Source: JAYEMH01 sp034717985 [NCBI: Candidatus Ratteibacteria bacterium] (GTDB lineage: Bacteria; CAZDME01; JAYEMH01). From it: DNA of 52,660 bases. Position numbers and translations under genes: made by a program. The stretch spans positions 1 through 52,660 of the forward strand of contig JAYEMH010000005.1 of assembly GCA_034717985.1 (NCBI GenBank), given 5' to 3'. Under the pieces are notes generated by a model that worked only from the letters and a program-made list of their open reading frames with translations, was not told where the DNA came from and did not search any database. Positions 23,386 through 34,062 of this stretch are shown here, in pieces; positions within the stretch are counted from its first letter, which is position 1; every line of letters starts with the position of its first letter.

Positions 23386-25656
23386 CTAACGAGACTTTAT
23401 CGGGTTGAAAATGCTGCGTTGAGACTCTTTCGGCTTATATCCTCCAGAATAACCACCATTCCTGGAAGATTTCTTAACTGCGACAGGGATGCTGCTTCGT
23501 ATAGTTGTGCTTGGCAGCTTAATTTTATTACCTCCGCGCCTTCTCACAGCTTTCTTCTTTATAGCAAAGGCATCTGCCGGAATGGGTCCAAGCCTCTCCA
23601 TCCGTATTCCCCTCGCCGCTTCTTTCTGAGCACGTCTCTTTTTATACTCTTTTTTTCTTGCTTCTTTCTTGGCCGCGTTCTCCGCTTGTTCCTTTGCTCG
23701 TCTTTTTTCTATCTTTTCCATCCGTGCTTTTCTTGCCGCTTCTCTCTTGGCCAGCAATTCAGCGCGTCTCTTTTCTCGCTCTTCTCTTTTCGCTTTCATC
23801 TCCGCTTCTTTCTTGGCCGCGTTCTCCGCTTGTTCCTTTGCTCGTCTTTTTTCTATCTTTTCCATCCGCGCTTTTCTTGCCGCTTCTACCTTGGCCTTTC
23901 TCTCAGCCCGCAATTCAGCGCGTCTCTTTTCTCGCTCTTCTCTTTTCGCTTCCATCTCCGCCCGATAAGCAGCAAGTTTTTCCTTATGTTTTTCTATCCT
24001 GGCTCTAAAAGCCGCTCTTCTTGCTTCTTTCCTGCCCTTTCTCTCCTCCTGAGCAGCAGCAATTTTCTCTTTACGCTCTTTCCTTCTCGCTTCCATTTCC
24101 GCCCGATGAGCGGCAATCTCGGCCTGATAAAGAGTGTTCTTCTCTTTGTGCTCTCCTCTTTCGACCTCTCTTTCAGCCCGATCTACCGTATGTTTCTCCT
24201 TAAGCTCCGCAATTTTCGCTTCCATCTCCGCCCGATAAGCAGCAAGTTTTTCCTTATGTTTTTCTATCCTGGCTTTAAAAGCCGCTCTTCTTGCCTCTTT
24301 CCTGGCCTTTCTCTCAGCTCGCATTGATGTATATTTCTCTTTAAGCTCTTCTTTTTTCGTTTTTATTACCTCTTTCGCAGTTTCCTTAGTGTCCCAGATG
24401 GACCCCTGCTTTTCCTCGATGGTGTCGAGGTCGTTTGCGATCGTGCTGGTGTCAACCGTTGCTGGCGTTGTAGTGTTACCAATGACAATCTCTTCTCTTG
24501 CCTCGCCTCCAATGACAATCTCTTCCCTTGGATTACCACCTATTTCCACTGCTTCCTTATCTGTTACGATGGTTTCAGGTTGAGTGTTTATATTAACCAG
24601 ATAATTCTTTGCTATCTGCAGCTTCTCTATGTTAGAAGGATCCGATTCTCTTTCCATCTGCCTTTCTATGGTGCCAATCATTCCTTGTATGCTTTTTAGA
24701 TAGTCATCCTCTGCCTCGGGAGTGATAACTGTTGTCCCTGCTGGATTCAGGACAGTAATTTCTCCGGTTACAAGGTCTAAGGTGCTTATTCCAAATCCTC
24801 CCGAAGCTCCACTTTCTTCTGTCTGAAGTTTATCGTCCGTGGCTATAGTTGCTCTTTTAGCTACTGCAACTCCACTAGGGAGTTCATCTAAAGTAACTAT
24901 ATCCATTTCCGGTAGTACTGTTCCCGGCTCTTCTGGAGCTGGCTCGTCCGCCCCACCAATGACAATCTCTTCTCTTGCCTTACCACCAATGACAATCTCG
25001 TCCCTTGGCTCGCCACCAATGACAATCTCTTCTCTTGGTTCACCACCAATGACGATTTCTTCCTCCCTCGGTGTAAGGAGTTCATCCTCGGGGTCGGTAA
25101 CCGTGGCATCAGTGTCCCAGCTGGACCCCTGCTTTTCCTCGATGGTGTCGAGGTTGTTTGCGATCGTGCTGGTGTCAACCGTTGCTGGCGTTGTAGTGTT
25201 ACCAATGACAATCTCTTCTCTTGGCTCGCCTCCAATGACATACGCTTCCGCTGGCACTGTAGCCGCATCTTCAGATGTATATTTCTCTTTAAGCTCTTCT
25301 TTTTTCGTTTTCCTCTCCGCCCGAGCTGCAACCTTCTCTACATGTCTTCCTTTTGTCTCTTTGAAATCGGCTCGAGTATCCAATGGTTGCTCTTTTGCCA
25401 AATCGTCATTTTCTTTCCATGTGTAATAAAGCTCTATCTCTTTCTCTGTCAACGGTGTAATCACCTGGGCGTAGAACATACCCGGCTCATGAATGCCCCG
25501 TCCGGCATCCCGCCAACATAATTGTCCATTTTCAACAATTACTCGAGACCAATCAGGCTTCAGGGTATCATCGGCAAATGCCTTATCAACTCCCAGAATT
25601 AAAAACATCCCTGCTACCACTAATACTATTAATCCTGCTTTACTTATTCTAATCAT
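23386..25656 (-). CDS. Large exported repeat protein controlled by c-di-GMP riboswitch 2
   Basis: Not a recognised family. 756 residues from ATG 25656 (AGGAAGGG upstream). Signal peptide MIRISKAGLIVLVVAGMFLI...AFA. A first zone has 10-residue repeats GGEPREEIVI (about eight variants) and a duplicated NTTTPATVDTSTIAN/DTIEEKQGS module. Then comes a region of about 300 residues extremely rich in E, K, R and A (EKHKEKLAAYRAEMEAK, KARMEKIEKRRAKEQAENAA), predicted to be a long charged coiled coil or single alpha-helix. The C-terminal tail is basic and glycine-rich (RNGGYSGGYKPKES). The build suggests a fibrous or surface protein such as an adhesin or matrix scaffold; c-di-GMP control fits a biofilm role. 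Function is inference. Confidence 0.85.
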   Translation of the reverse strand: MIRISKAGLIVLVVAGMFLILGVDKAFADDTLKPDWSRVIVENGQLCWRDAGRGIHEPGMFYAQVITPLTEKEIELYYTWKENDDLAKEQPLDTRADFKETKGRHVEKVAARAERKTKKEELKEKYTSEDAATVPAEAYVIGGEPREEIVIGNTTTPATVDTSTIANNLDTIEEKQGSSWDTDATVTDPEDELLTPREEEIVIGGEPREEIVIGGEPRDEIVIGGKAREEIVIGGADEPAPEEPGTVLPEMDIVTLDELPSGVAVAKRATIATDDKLQTEESGASGGFGISTLDLVTGEITVLNPAGTTVITPEAEDDYLKSIQGMIGTIERQMERESDPSNIEKLQIAKNYLVNINTQPETIVTDKEAVEIGGNPREEIVIGGEAREEIVIGNTTTPATVDTSTIANDLDTIEEKQGSIWDTKETAKEVIKTKKEELKEKYTSMRAERKARKEARRAAFKARIEKHKEKLAAYRAEMEAKIAELKEKHTVDRAEREVERGEHKEKNTLYQAEIAAHRAEMEARRKERKEKIAAAQEERKGRKEARRAAFRARIEKHKEKLAAYRAEMEAKREEREKRRAELRAERKAKVEAARKARMEKIEKRRAKEQAENAAKKEAEMKAKREEREKRRAELLAKREAARKARMEKIEKRRAKEQAENAAKKEARKKEYKKRRAQKEAARGIRMERLGPIPADAFAIKKKAVRRRGGNKIKLPSTTIRSSIPVAVKKSSRNGGYSGGYKPKESQRSIFNPIKSR

Positions 25657-25734
25657 TTTATTTCCCTTCCTTTTTTTCCGCTTTGGTTGTTTTGCCTCTT
25701 TGTTTATCATTTCCATTTCACCTACATCCTCACT

Positions 25735-25772
25735 AATAAAAAATCCGGATTGCCTTCCCTTCGGCAACCCGG
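25735..25772 (-). terminator. Expression-platform terminator of riboswitch 2
   Basis: On the minus strand CCGGGTTGCC pairs with GGCAATCCGG (9 of 10) followed by ATTTTTTATT. The 5' arm is the conserved 3' end of the aptamer, so terminator and aptamer exclude each other, as in a transcriptional ON switch. Confidence 0.75.
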
Positions 25773-25841
25773 CTTTCCTTCGATAAACTCAGGATCCGTG
25801 GCTTTGCGACTCCACCTTGCGATGAATTAGCCTTTTTCGGT
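25759..25841 (-). promoter_or_regulatory. c-di-GMP-I (GEMM) riboswitch 2
   Basis: On the minus strand AAAAAGGCTAATTCATC, GNRA loop GCAA, GGTGGAGTCGCAAAGCCACGG, a P3 closed by CCTGAGTTTATCGAAGG, then AAAGCCGGGTTGCCG. The CGCAAAGCCACGG core and the GCCGGGTTGCCG end match the GEMM-I consensus. The base before C-U-A-A is G, as in c-di-GMP-binding members. A consensus promoter precedes it by about 20 bp and the large exported repeat protein follows. Confidence 0.88.
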
Positions 25842-25860
25842 CTTTTTCGATTTCATTGTA

Positions 25861-25889
25861 AGTATAGCATAAAATCTGCCCTTTGTCAA
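25861..25889 (-). promoter_or_regulatory. Promoter of riboswitch 2 transcript
   Basis: On the minus strand TTGACA (25884-25889), 17 bp spacer, TATACT (25861-25866). The predicted start, near 25854, is just before the aptamer. Confidence 0.75.
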
Positions 25890-25943
25890 ATTTTTTTTGT
25901 TTTTTTTGGGATTCCCCTTCCAACCAGCACGGATGGACTGGGA

Positions 25944-28436
<2,493 letters not shown>

Positions 28437-28515
28437 TTACGGGAAACGGTAAACGTAAGAAGGGAAAAGGCCATCTCCCTTCTCTCGTCTCCCGTCTACC
28501 ATTTACCACAATAGA

Positions 28516-28540
28516 ACTATGGAAGCCCGACTTCGATAGT
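28516..28540. repeat. Small hairpin repeat E2
   Basis: ACTATGGAAGCCCGACTTCGATAGT, a near-perfect palindrome also at 22089-22112 and 47989-48014. It lies between gyrB and dciA. Confidence 0.7.
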
Positions 28541-28551
28541 ATTGTTTTTCG

Positions 28552-28857
28552 CTATTCTCTGCCAAGCTTGCCTAACTTAAAATGGATATCGCGAATAAGC
28601 GGCTCTTCGGCTTCCTGATTGAGCTTATCCAAAATATCTATTTTGTGATGGAGTGTCAATTGATAAACCCAATTGGAGTTATCCACTTGAACAAAAAGCT
28701 TTTTCCTTTTTATGCCCAACGGCTGGGCGTGCCTGGCAATCTGTTCGCCCACCAGCTTGTCCCATGCCCCCAAAACCCGGCCTTCTTTAAGCCTTTTTTC
28801 CATCCCCAGATTCTCAAAGGCTCTCTTTAAGACTTTATCAATTTTTTCTACACTCAT
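28552..28857 (-). CDS. dciA: DciA-like (DUF721) protein
   Basis: 101 residues. The conserved KH-like DUF721 pattern is visible: VLGAWDKLVGEQIARHAQPLGIKRKKLFVQVDNSNWVYQLTLHHKIDILDKLN. DciA loads the replicative helicase DnaB in bacteria that lack DnaC/DnaI. The position between dnaN and gyrB in the dnaA cluster is typical. ATG start. Confidence 0.88.
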   Translation of the reverse strand: MSVEKIDKVLKRAFENLGMEKRLKEGRVLGAWDKLVGEQIARHAQPLGIKRKKLFVQVDNSNWVYQLTLHHKIDILDKLNQEAEEPLIRDIHFKLGKLGRE

Positions 28858-28863
28858 TTTTTT

Positions 28864-28972
28864 ATCTCGTATATAGTATCTGGTGTCTGGTATCTCGTAT
28901 TTAGTATTTCGTATCTCGTCCGAATTCTGATTCGTTTTTTGCGATTCACGAGATACGAACGACGAGATACGG
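28864..28972. repeat. GTATCTCG-type low-complexity palindrome
   Basis: Tandem variants of GTATCTCGTATTTAG face the complement CACGAGATACGA across a short loop, forming a long imperfect hairpin between dciA and dnaN. The heptamer array inside serS (ATTCCGT) has a similar composition. Confidence 0.7.
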
Positions 28973-28975
28973 CCT

Positions 28976-30100
28976 TTAGTTGAGCCGCATGGGCATAATT
29001 ACACAGATATAGTTTTCGTTCTTATCTGCGGGCTGAATCACCCCCGGGCTTAAAGAATTGCTTAAACCTATATTAATTTCTTCGCTTTCTATATTCTTTA
29101 AAACATCAATTAAAAAATGCGGGTTAAAAGCGATGTTTAACTCTTCTCCTTTATATACCGTATCCATTTCCTCTTTAGACTCCCCCACCTCAGGAGTGTT
29201 AGCGGAAATGATTAATTTTCCCTGTGGGGTAAAACTAAATTTGACTGAATTGGCTTTTTCGCTGGTAAGAATAGCCGCTCTTCGAGTAGCGGTCAGGAAT
29301 TCCTCCCGCTTAATTTTTATCCTTTTCTCTATTTCCTTGGGGATAACTTGTTCATAATTTGGGTATGTCCCTTCAATTAAGCGGCTGGTTAGGTTAATCT
29401 CGCCTAACCCAAGCGAAGATGGTATTTTACAAGAAACCTGATTCTCTCCAACCTTTAAAACCACTTCACTTTTTTCATCCTGTAGAATCTGTGATAACTC
29501 CTGAATGGCTTTGATAGGGATAATAAAACTAAAGGATACACCTTTAGTCTCTTTAAGCTTTACCGAAACACAAGATAGTCTTCTTCCATCGGTTCCTACC
29601 ACATTTAAAATTCCTTTATCAATTTTAAAATAAAGACCGTTTAAAACATAGCGGGTTTCGTTATAAGAAACAGAAAAATTGGTTTTTTTTATAATTGTTT
29701 TAAGAGTGTTCTGGGATAAAGAAATTTCTTTATCTTCTTTAAAAATAGGAATTTTAGGAAATTCTTCCTTGGGTAAACCGAATATTTTAAAAAAGCTTTT
29801 ACTACACTTGATTTCAATTTGATTTTTGATAACTTCTAACGAAATTTCCTTATCAGGTAATTCCTTTATGATATCCCCTGTCTTTTTTACCGGAATGGAT
29901 ATACTGCCCGGCCTTATGACCTCAGCGGAAATAGTTGTGTTTATCCCTAATTCAAGGTCTGTGCAGAATAAATTAAGGCGGTTTTTTTGTGTATCAAGTA
30001 AAAGATTGGATAGAATTGGTAAGGTGCTTTTGGGAGATACGGCATTTTGGACAGTTTGGATTCCTTTTAAAATACTTTCTTTTTCCACTTTAACTTTCAT
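28976..30100 (-). CDS. dnaN: DNA polymerase III beta subunit (sliding clamp)
   Basis: 374 residues, standard clamp length, three repeats of the clamp fold. Recognisable segments are LPILSNLLLDT at the end of the first helix, ETRYVLNGLYFKI, TDGRRLSCV and the C-terminal PGVIQPADKNENYICVIMPMRL, which closes the protein-binding pocket. Dimer around DNA, tethering polymerase III. Downstream of dnaA in the same direction. Confidence 0.97.
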   Translation of the reverse strand: MKVKVEKESILKGIQTVQNAVSPKSTLPILSNLLLDTQKNRLNLFCTDLELGINTTISAEVIRPGSISIPVKKTGDIIKELPDKEISLEVIKNQIEIKCSKSFFKIFGLPKEEFPKIPIFKEDKEISLSQNTLKTIIKKTNFSVSYNETRYVLNGLYFKIDKGILNVVGTDGRRLSCVSVKLKETKGVSFSFIIPIKAIQELSQILQDEKSEVVLKVGENQVSCKIPSSLGLGEINLTSRLIEGTYPNYEQVIPKEIEKRIKIKREEFLTATRRAAILTSEKANSVKFSFTPQGKLIISANTPEVGESKEEMDTVYKGEELNIAFNPHFLIDVLKNIESEEINIGLSNSLSPGVIQPADKNENYICVIMPMRLN

Positions 30101-30310
30101 TATTTTCTCCTTTTATTTTTACTAATTATATAGTTATTTAAGTAGTAGTATTATTAAGGGTTGTGGATTTGTGTATAATTTAAAATCAATCTTAAAACTC
30201 CTAAAAACAAGAAGCACAACCTGTGTATAACTCATTAATAAATATCCACAAAATCCACAACCAACCTTTCCTGCTTTTTATCCTATCAAGAAGTCAATAA
30301 AAAAACAACC
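30101..30310. other. dnaA-dnaN spacer: candidate oriC with DnaA boxes and DnaA-trio-like tract
   Basis: Two boxes match TTATNCACA (as TGTGTATAA at 30170-30178 and 30222-30230), with near matches at 30161-30169 (TTGTGGATT) and 30242-30250 (ATATCCACA). Next to the first box, AT-rich 30125-30160 holds AGTAGTAGTA; read 3' to 5' away from the box this is GAT-GAT-GAA, the DnaA-trio pattern on which DnaA melts DNA. Box, short spacer and trio tract in this order resemble the basal unwinding system of bacterial origins. Strong candidate, but the regions at 31.7-32.0 and 37.4-37.6 kb compete. Confidence 0.55.
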
Positions 30311-31654
30311 TTATTCTTTTTCGCTTATCTTCCCTTTTAGCTGGTCAAGCAGTTTTTGCAGGTTAATATCGGTTTTACGATGATTCTCAACAACGTTTAT
30401 GGCGTGAAGCACGGTAGTGTGGTCCCGGCCGCCAAAAAACTCCCCTATTTCAGGCAAAGAACACTCGGTTAGTTCACGAGCCAGAAACATAGCTACCTGG
30501 CGGGGAAAAACAACAGTTTTTGTCCTTTTTTTTATTTTCATATCAGAAACACTTAAATCGAAATACTCACAAACTTTCCTTTGAATCAAATCTACCGAGA
30601 CATGCCCGACGGCCTGGTTGTGGGCAAATAGATCTTTAAGGGAGTCTTCGGCCAGAGCAATAGTTATCGGCGGCCCGACAAGGCTGGCATAAGCCACCAA
30701 GCGGATTAAAGCTCCCTCCAGTTCCCGGATATTACAGCGGATTTTTGACGCCAGAAAATCAATGACTTCTGCCGGAATGGGGATTGCCTCTTTTTCTGCT
30801 TTCTTTCTTAAAATTGCAATGCGGGTTTCTAAATCCGGGGGCTGAATGTCAGTTACCAGGCCCCATTCAAACCGCGATATCAACCGTTCCTCTAAACCAG
30901 GAATCTCCTTAGGGGGAGAATCAGAGGAAACTACTATCTGTTTATGGGCGTCATAAAGGGTGTTAAAGGTATGAAAAAATTCTTCCTGAGTGCTTTCTTT
31001 TCCGGCCAGAAACTGAATATCATCTAAAAGGAGGATATCAACCTTGCGATATTTATTTCGAAACCTCAGGGTGGTCTGGTTCTGAATAGCATCTATCAGT
31101 TGATTGGTAAATCTTTCACAGGACCCATAAAAAACATTTAAGGATGGAGCGGCCTTTTTGGCCAGGTGTCCGATGGCCTGCAAAAGATGAGTTTTTCCCA
31201 ATCCTACTCCGCCATAGATAAAAAGGGGATTGTACGCCTTGGCCGGCGATTGGGCCACGGCTAAAGAGGCGGCGTGAGCAAAGCGGTTGCCGGGACCGAC
31301 CACATAGTGTTCAAATTGATATTTCGGATTAAGATAGGTGTCTTCCGGGGATAGAATGTTATTTCTAAAGGCATAGACCGGTTCGGCGGCCAGCTTTACT
31401 TCCTGAGCAGACTTTCTTATTGCCACCGAAGTCTCAGGAGTTGCCAGCATGGTTACTACGGCTAATAGCTGCTCCAAATAATGCTCCCTGACCCAATCTT
31501 CAATAAAAGCATTGGGGGCCTCCAGAAGAAGCCGGGAGTTTTCCAGACTCAAAGCCCGCAAAGGCTTCAACCATGTTTCAAAACTTTGCCCGGGAACAGC
31601 TTTTTGGAGCTCTGCCAGGGCTTGCTGCCAGAGAATGGCGGCCGAATCAGACAA
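30311..31654 (-). CDS. dnaA: Replication initiator DnaA
   Basis: 447 residues. Domain I is at the N terminus ([24 protein letters not shown]), the AAA+ domain has Walker [12 protein letters not shown] and Walker B LLLDDIQF, and domain IV carries the DNA-binding signature [14 protein letters not shown] start at 31654 with GGGGAG upstream gives MSDSAAILW. It binds the boxes on both sides and opens the origin. Confidence 0.97.
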   Translation of the reverse strand: MSDSAAILWQQALAELQKAVPGQSFETWLKPLRALSLENSRLLLEAPNAFIEDWVREHYLEQLLAVVTMLATPETSVAIRKSAQEVKLAAEPVYAFRNNILSPEDTYLNPKYQFEHYVVGPGNRFAHAASLAVAQSPAKAYNPLFIYGGVGLGKTHLLQAIGHLAKKAAPSLNVFYGSCERFTNQLIDAIQNQTTLRFRNKYRKVDILLLDDIQFLAGKESTQEEFFHTFNTLYDAHKQIVVSSDSPPKEIPGLEERLISRFEWGLVTDIQPPDLETRIAILRKKAEKEAIPIPAEVIDFLASKIRCNIRELEGALIRLVAYASLVGPPITIALAEDSLKDLFAHNQAVGHVSVDLIQRKVCEYFDLSVSDMKIKKRTKTVVFPRQVAMFLARELTECSLPEIGEFFGGRDHTTVLHAINVVENHRKTDINLQKLLDQLKGKISEKE

Positions 31655-32247
31655 AATCGTCTCCCCAAAGGCTTAAAAACAACCGGTTAGACAAAAAAGA
31701 ACGGTTTTCCAAAGACAATCCACAAATTATCCACAGCCAACTTAATAGACTGAACCTGTTAGACTTGTAAAGAAAACCGGCGACAGTTCTTCGCTGTTTG
31801 ACTTGATTAAGAAAATTCATTTTTGGCGAGAATGTTTAAAAATATGTATAAGTCCAACAAAATCAGAGAGTTGTGAAAAACTAAACTGCGCGTTCGGCGA
31901 CAAGACCGCCTCTGTTTACCCAAAACAGCAGGCCGCTCTGCGCCGCCCTCGAAACGACTTTCCTCAAGTTGCCCAGAAAATATTAACAACTTATCCACAA
32001 GAACAAAACTTTTCGCAAAGGGGAGGATACTTTACCATATTTCCGGCAGGATAGCAAAGAAATTTTACCAAAAATTCTTTTTTTGTCAAATTTTTCAAGA
32101 AGAGGTCTCTGAAAAAACTCAGAGCCCTCTGATTACACAGATTTCTAAAACCTGCCTGCCGGCAGGCAGGGATTACACAGATACTCTTCCGACGAGAACT
32201 TAATCTGGTGGTCAAAATCAACGATGGCGGATAATCTTTAGCCGGCA
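31655..32247. other. Intergenic region at the strand switch (no gene)
   Basis: Two perfect DnaA boxes TTATCCACA at 31727-31735 and 31991-31999, the first in the dnaA leader, plus near box CAATCCACA at 31716-31724. From 32040 on come repeat-like sequences: a CTCTGA/TCAGAG hairpin near 32107, GATTACACAG repeats on both sides of the palindrome CCTGCCTGCCGGCAGGCAGG (about 32152-32171). No convincing coding sequence. All genes to the left run left and all to the right run right, so this is a natural place for replication to start or for origin regulation. Confidence 0.6.
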
Positions 32248-32249
32248 AT

Positions 32250-32265
32250 TGTTTCACGTGAAACA
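32250..32265. promoter_or_regulatory. parS site 1
   Basis: Perfect TGTTTCACGTGAAACA, the chromosomal parS consensus, extended to a 20 bp palindrome by AT on each side. Binding site of ParB (38726-39568). Confidence 0.95.
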
Positions 32266-32372
32266 ATTTAAAAGGGACAAATACCCCGTTATGCCTAACC
32301 ATGCACACGCGATAATTATTATTCAAAATATTGTAGGGGTCGACCCCCGTGTCGACCCGAGTCTCTTTTTCG
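32262..32372 (+). pseudogene. Decayed RAYT (REP-associated tyrosine transposase) fragment 1
   Basis: Translation includes VMPNHAHAIIIIQNIVGVDPRVDPS, the HUH motif region of TnpA_REP/IS200-like transposases (typically VMPNHxHGIIxI). Only this short piece remains, running into the REP palindrome at 32331-32360 and then GTCT-rich repeats. About 97 bp (from aacaattt to gtcgac) are repeated nearly identically at 34063-34160. Confidence 0.7.
32331..32360. repeat. REP-type palindrome in RAYT fragment 1
   Basis: TTGTAGGGGTCGACCCCCG followed by TGTCGACCCG; GGGTCGAC/GTCGACCC form the stem. It lies where the linker after the RAYT HUH motif would be encoded. Confidence 0.65.
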
Positions 32373-32466
32373 TCTTTCGCCTTTGGGTTTTTGTTTTTTG
32401 TCTTCTGCCTTTTGTCTATGGTCTATGGTCTGTGGTCTGTGGTCTCTATGATTTCGAGGAAAGCTC

Positions 32467-32495
32467 TTGACAAGCCACGGTAATTAAATTATAAT
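32467..32495 (+). promoter_or_regulatory. Consensus promoter for rpmH-rnpA
   Basis: Perfect TTGACA (32467-32472), 17 bp spacer, perfect TATAAT (32490-32495). Predicted start near 32502, about 60 nt upstream of rpmH. Confidence 0.85.
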
Positions 32496-32560
32496 CTCTT
32501 AACACTTATCAGAGCAGGCATAATCCATTTTATACCAGAAGATAATACCCGGAGAAAAAA

Positions 32561-32695
32561 TTGAAAAGAACCTATCAGCCCTCTAAAAGGAGCCGCAAGA
32601 CAACGCACGGATTTCGCCGCCGCCGCCTGACCAAAGGCGGCCGGAAATGTTTAAATCGTCGACGGAAAAAGGGCCGAAAGCGGTTGGCAGCTTAA
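32561..32695 (+). CDS. rpmH: Ribosomal protein bL34
   Basis: 44 residues from a TTG start (GGAGAAAAAA upstream): [20 protein letters not shown] then [20 protein letters not shown] and RLAA, a complete bL34. Component of the large ribosomal subunit. Adjacent to rnpA as usual, downstream of a perfect consensus promoter. The stop codon is followed directly by a CCCCGTTAGAG palindrome. Confidence 0.97.
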   Translation: MKRTYQPSKRSRKTTHGFRRRRLTKGGRKCLNRRRKKGRKRLAA

Positions 32696-32696
32696 G

Positions 32697-32764
32697 CCCC
32701 GTTAGAGATAGGTTGCCCGGGGCAACCGACGACAGACACCTTCGGTGTCTTACCTCTAACGGGG
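32697..32764. repeat. Stop-adjacent palindrome A1
   Basis: 68 bp bounded by CCCCGTTAGAG and CTCTAACGGGG, with inner stems ggttgcc/ggcaacc and agacacc/ggtgtct. It begins one base after the rpmH stop codon. Nearly the same 67 bp follow def (A3). Confidence 0.9.
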
Positions 32765-32850
32765 TAAGCCCCGATAGAGATTAGGAAGCAAGAAAATAGC
32801 GGTAAAAAGCCGGCTATTAAGGGGTAGTGTCAAACAAAGCATGAAAGAAC

Positions 32851-33315
32851 ATGATTAACGGGGTAAACCCAAGCTTAAAACATGCCTTCCCAAAAGAAGA
32901 AAGGCTCCGCAAGAAAAAAGAGTTTACGGCGCTTTTTAAAGAAGGCCGGGTTTATACGGGCAGAGATTTACAGCTTTTCGTTCTCCCCCGCCCTGACGGG
33001 CTGCGGAAAGCGGGTTTTGTTTTCAGCCGGCGGATAAAATCCAGTGTTCAGCGAAATCGGCTCCGCCGGCTCCTCCGCCAGGCTTATAGACAGAATAAAG
33101 AGAGGTTTTTCGAAGGATACAGCCTTCTCGTAAGGGTAAACCGCCCTCTGAAAAGGGTCAGTTTTTCCCTGGTTGAAGCGGAATTTTTGGATTTAACCAG
33201 GCAGGCGGAGATACTGCGGCGCCAAATTGTTTCACGTGAAACAATTTACCCTGGGACAGACGAAAGACGAGAGACGATTGACGAGAGACGAGAGACGATT
33301 GACGAGAAACAATAG
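32851..33315 (+). CDS. rnpA: Ribonuclease P protein component
   Basis: 154 residues. The RnpA core is clear: LRKKKEFTALFKEGRVYTGRDLQLFVLP, then the RNR signature in VQRNRLRRLLRQAYRQN. It assists the RNA subunit in tRNA 5' processing. Both ends look repeat-derived: the N terminus MINGVNPS comes from TAACGGGGTAAACCC-like sequence, and the C terminus is encoded by a perfect parS site (QIVSRETI) followed by tandem DERRETI repeats. Without these it would have the usual length of about 115-120. Confidence 0.95.
   Translation: MINGVNPSLKHAFPKEERLRKKKEFTALFKEGRVYTGRDLQLFVLPRPDGLRKAGFVFSRRIKSSVQRNRLRRLLRQAYRQNKERFFEGYSLLVRVNRPLKRVSFSLVEAEFLDLTRQAEILRRQIVSRETIYPGTDERRETIDERRETIDEKQ
33228..33243. promoter_or_regulatory. 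parS site 2, inside rnpA
   Basis: Perfect TGTTTCACGTGAAACA within the 3' part of rnpA, read as VSRET. ParB binding site in coding sequence. Confidence 0.95.
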
Positions 33316-33580
33316 GCAAAAACAAAAGGCATAAGACTATAGACGAAGGATAAAGACTAGAGACTATAGACAAAGTCTAATGTCTAAAAGCTGAAGTCTG
33401 AAATCTAATGTCTGGAGACTGATGTCTGAAGTCTCAACAAAAGATAGACAATAGATAATAGACTATAGACAAAGCCTGATGTCTAAAGTTTAAAATCTGA
33501 AGGTTAATGTCTATAGTCTGCTTTTTTGGAGGTTCTATAGGGATTTTACCTCCAAGTGTCTCTGTGTTCTCTATGGATAA
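33257..33580. repeat. GTCT/AGAC low-complexity repeat D1
   Basis: Begins with tandem gacgagagac units that encode the RnpA tail, then many variants of agtctatagac, tctaatgtct and tctgaagtct in both orientations, closing with ggaggttctatagggatttt and gtgtctctgtgttctctatgg. The 3' portion is closely repeated at 52020-52140 (copy D2). No gene between 33316 and 33625. A RAYT-like vestige (cgttatgcctaaacagac) follows at about 33590. Confidence 0.75.
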
Positions 33581-33625
33581 ACATATCGTTATGCCTAAAC
33601 AGACACAAGTGCCCGCCCCTACGAC

Positions 33626-33838
33626 ATGATAAAAAAAACGGTTTTACGGCTAATTTCTCTCTATCGGCGCTTTATATCGCCAATTTTGCCTCATAGCTGC
33701 CGCTTTTACCCGTCCTGTTCAGAGTACGCCCGCCAGGCCATAGAGAAACACGGGCTCATTCGAGGCGCCGGGCTTGGATTGAGCCGGCTTCTCCACTGCG
33801 GGCCATGGAGTCCGGGTGGATATGACCCGGTAAAGTAG
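33626..33838 (+). CDS. yidD: Membrane protein insertion efficiency factor YidD
   Basis: 70 residues. Family signature: LYRRFISPILPHSCRFYPSC, then SEYARQAIEKHG and LHCGPWSPGGYDPV, complete with three conserved cysteines. Peripheral inner-membrane helper of YidC, encoded between rnpA and yidC as in most bacteria. Confidence 0.95.
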   Translation: MIKKTVLRLISLYRRFISPILPHSCRFYPSCSEYARQAIEKHGLIRGAGLGLSRLLHCGPWSPGGYDPVK

Positions 33839-33929
33839 CTCATTGTTTATAGCGCATAGCTGTTAGCGTATGGCTGATGGTTCATAGGTAAAAACCTATG
33901 AGCTAAAAGTTAAGAGCTGTGAGTTGAAT

Positions 33930-33945
33930 TGTTTCACGTGAAACA
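33930..33945. promoter_or_regulatory. parS site 3
   Basis: Perfect TGTTTCACGTGAAACA, flanked by AAT/ATT. Third ParB site within 1.7 kb. Confidence 0.95.
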
Positions 33946-34062
33946 ATTTTAGGTAGTGGCAAAAATTAAATAAAAGAAAATGAAAAGAACCACAAAGGGC
34001 ACAGAGAAAAAATAACCACAGAAAAAGAGATTAAACCACAGAAAAACACAGGTGAACACAGA

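Noticed and set aside
23347-24327. Long open frame on the plus strand
   Set aside because: It is the complement of the E/K/R/A-rich coiled-coil gene; its serine/phenylalanine-rich translation, lack of ribosome binding site and overlap with riboswitch 1 mark it as a shadow.
24839-25426. Plus-strand frame with PPMTISSL repeats
   Set aside because: Shadow of the EEIVIGG decapeptide repeats on the minus strand.
23249-25841. cGAMP-type (GEMM-Ib) specificity
   Set aside because: The base preceding CAAA/CUAA is G in both aptamers; cGAMP riboswitches carry A at this position.
32249-32470. Plus-strand 73-codon frame as a real gene
   Set aside because: Its start lies within parS and its content is a RAYT fragment followed by GTCT-type repeats; better described as a remnant.
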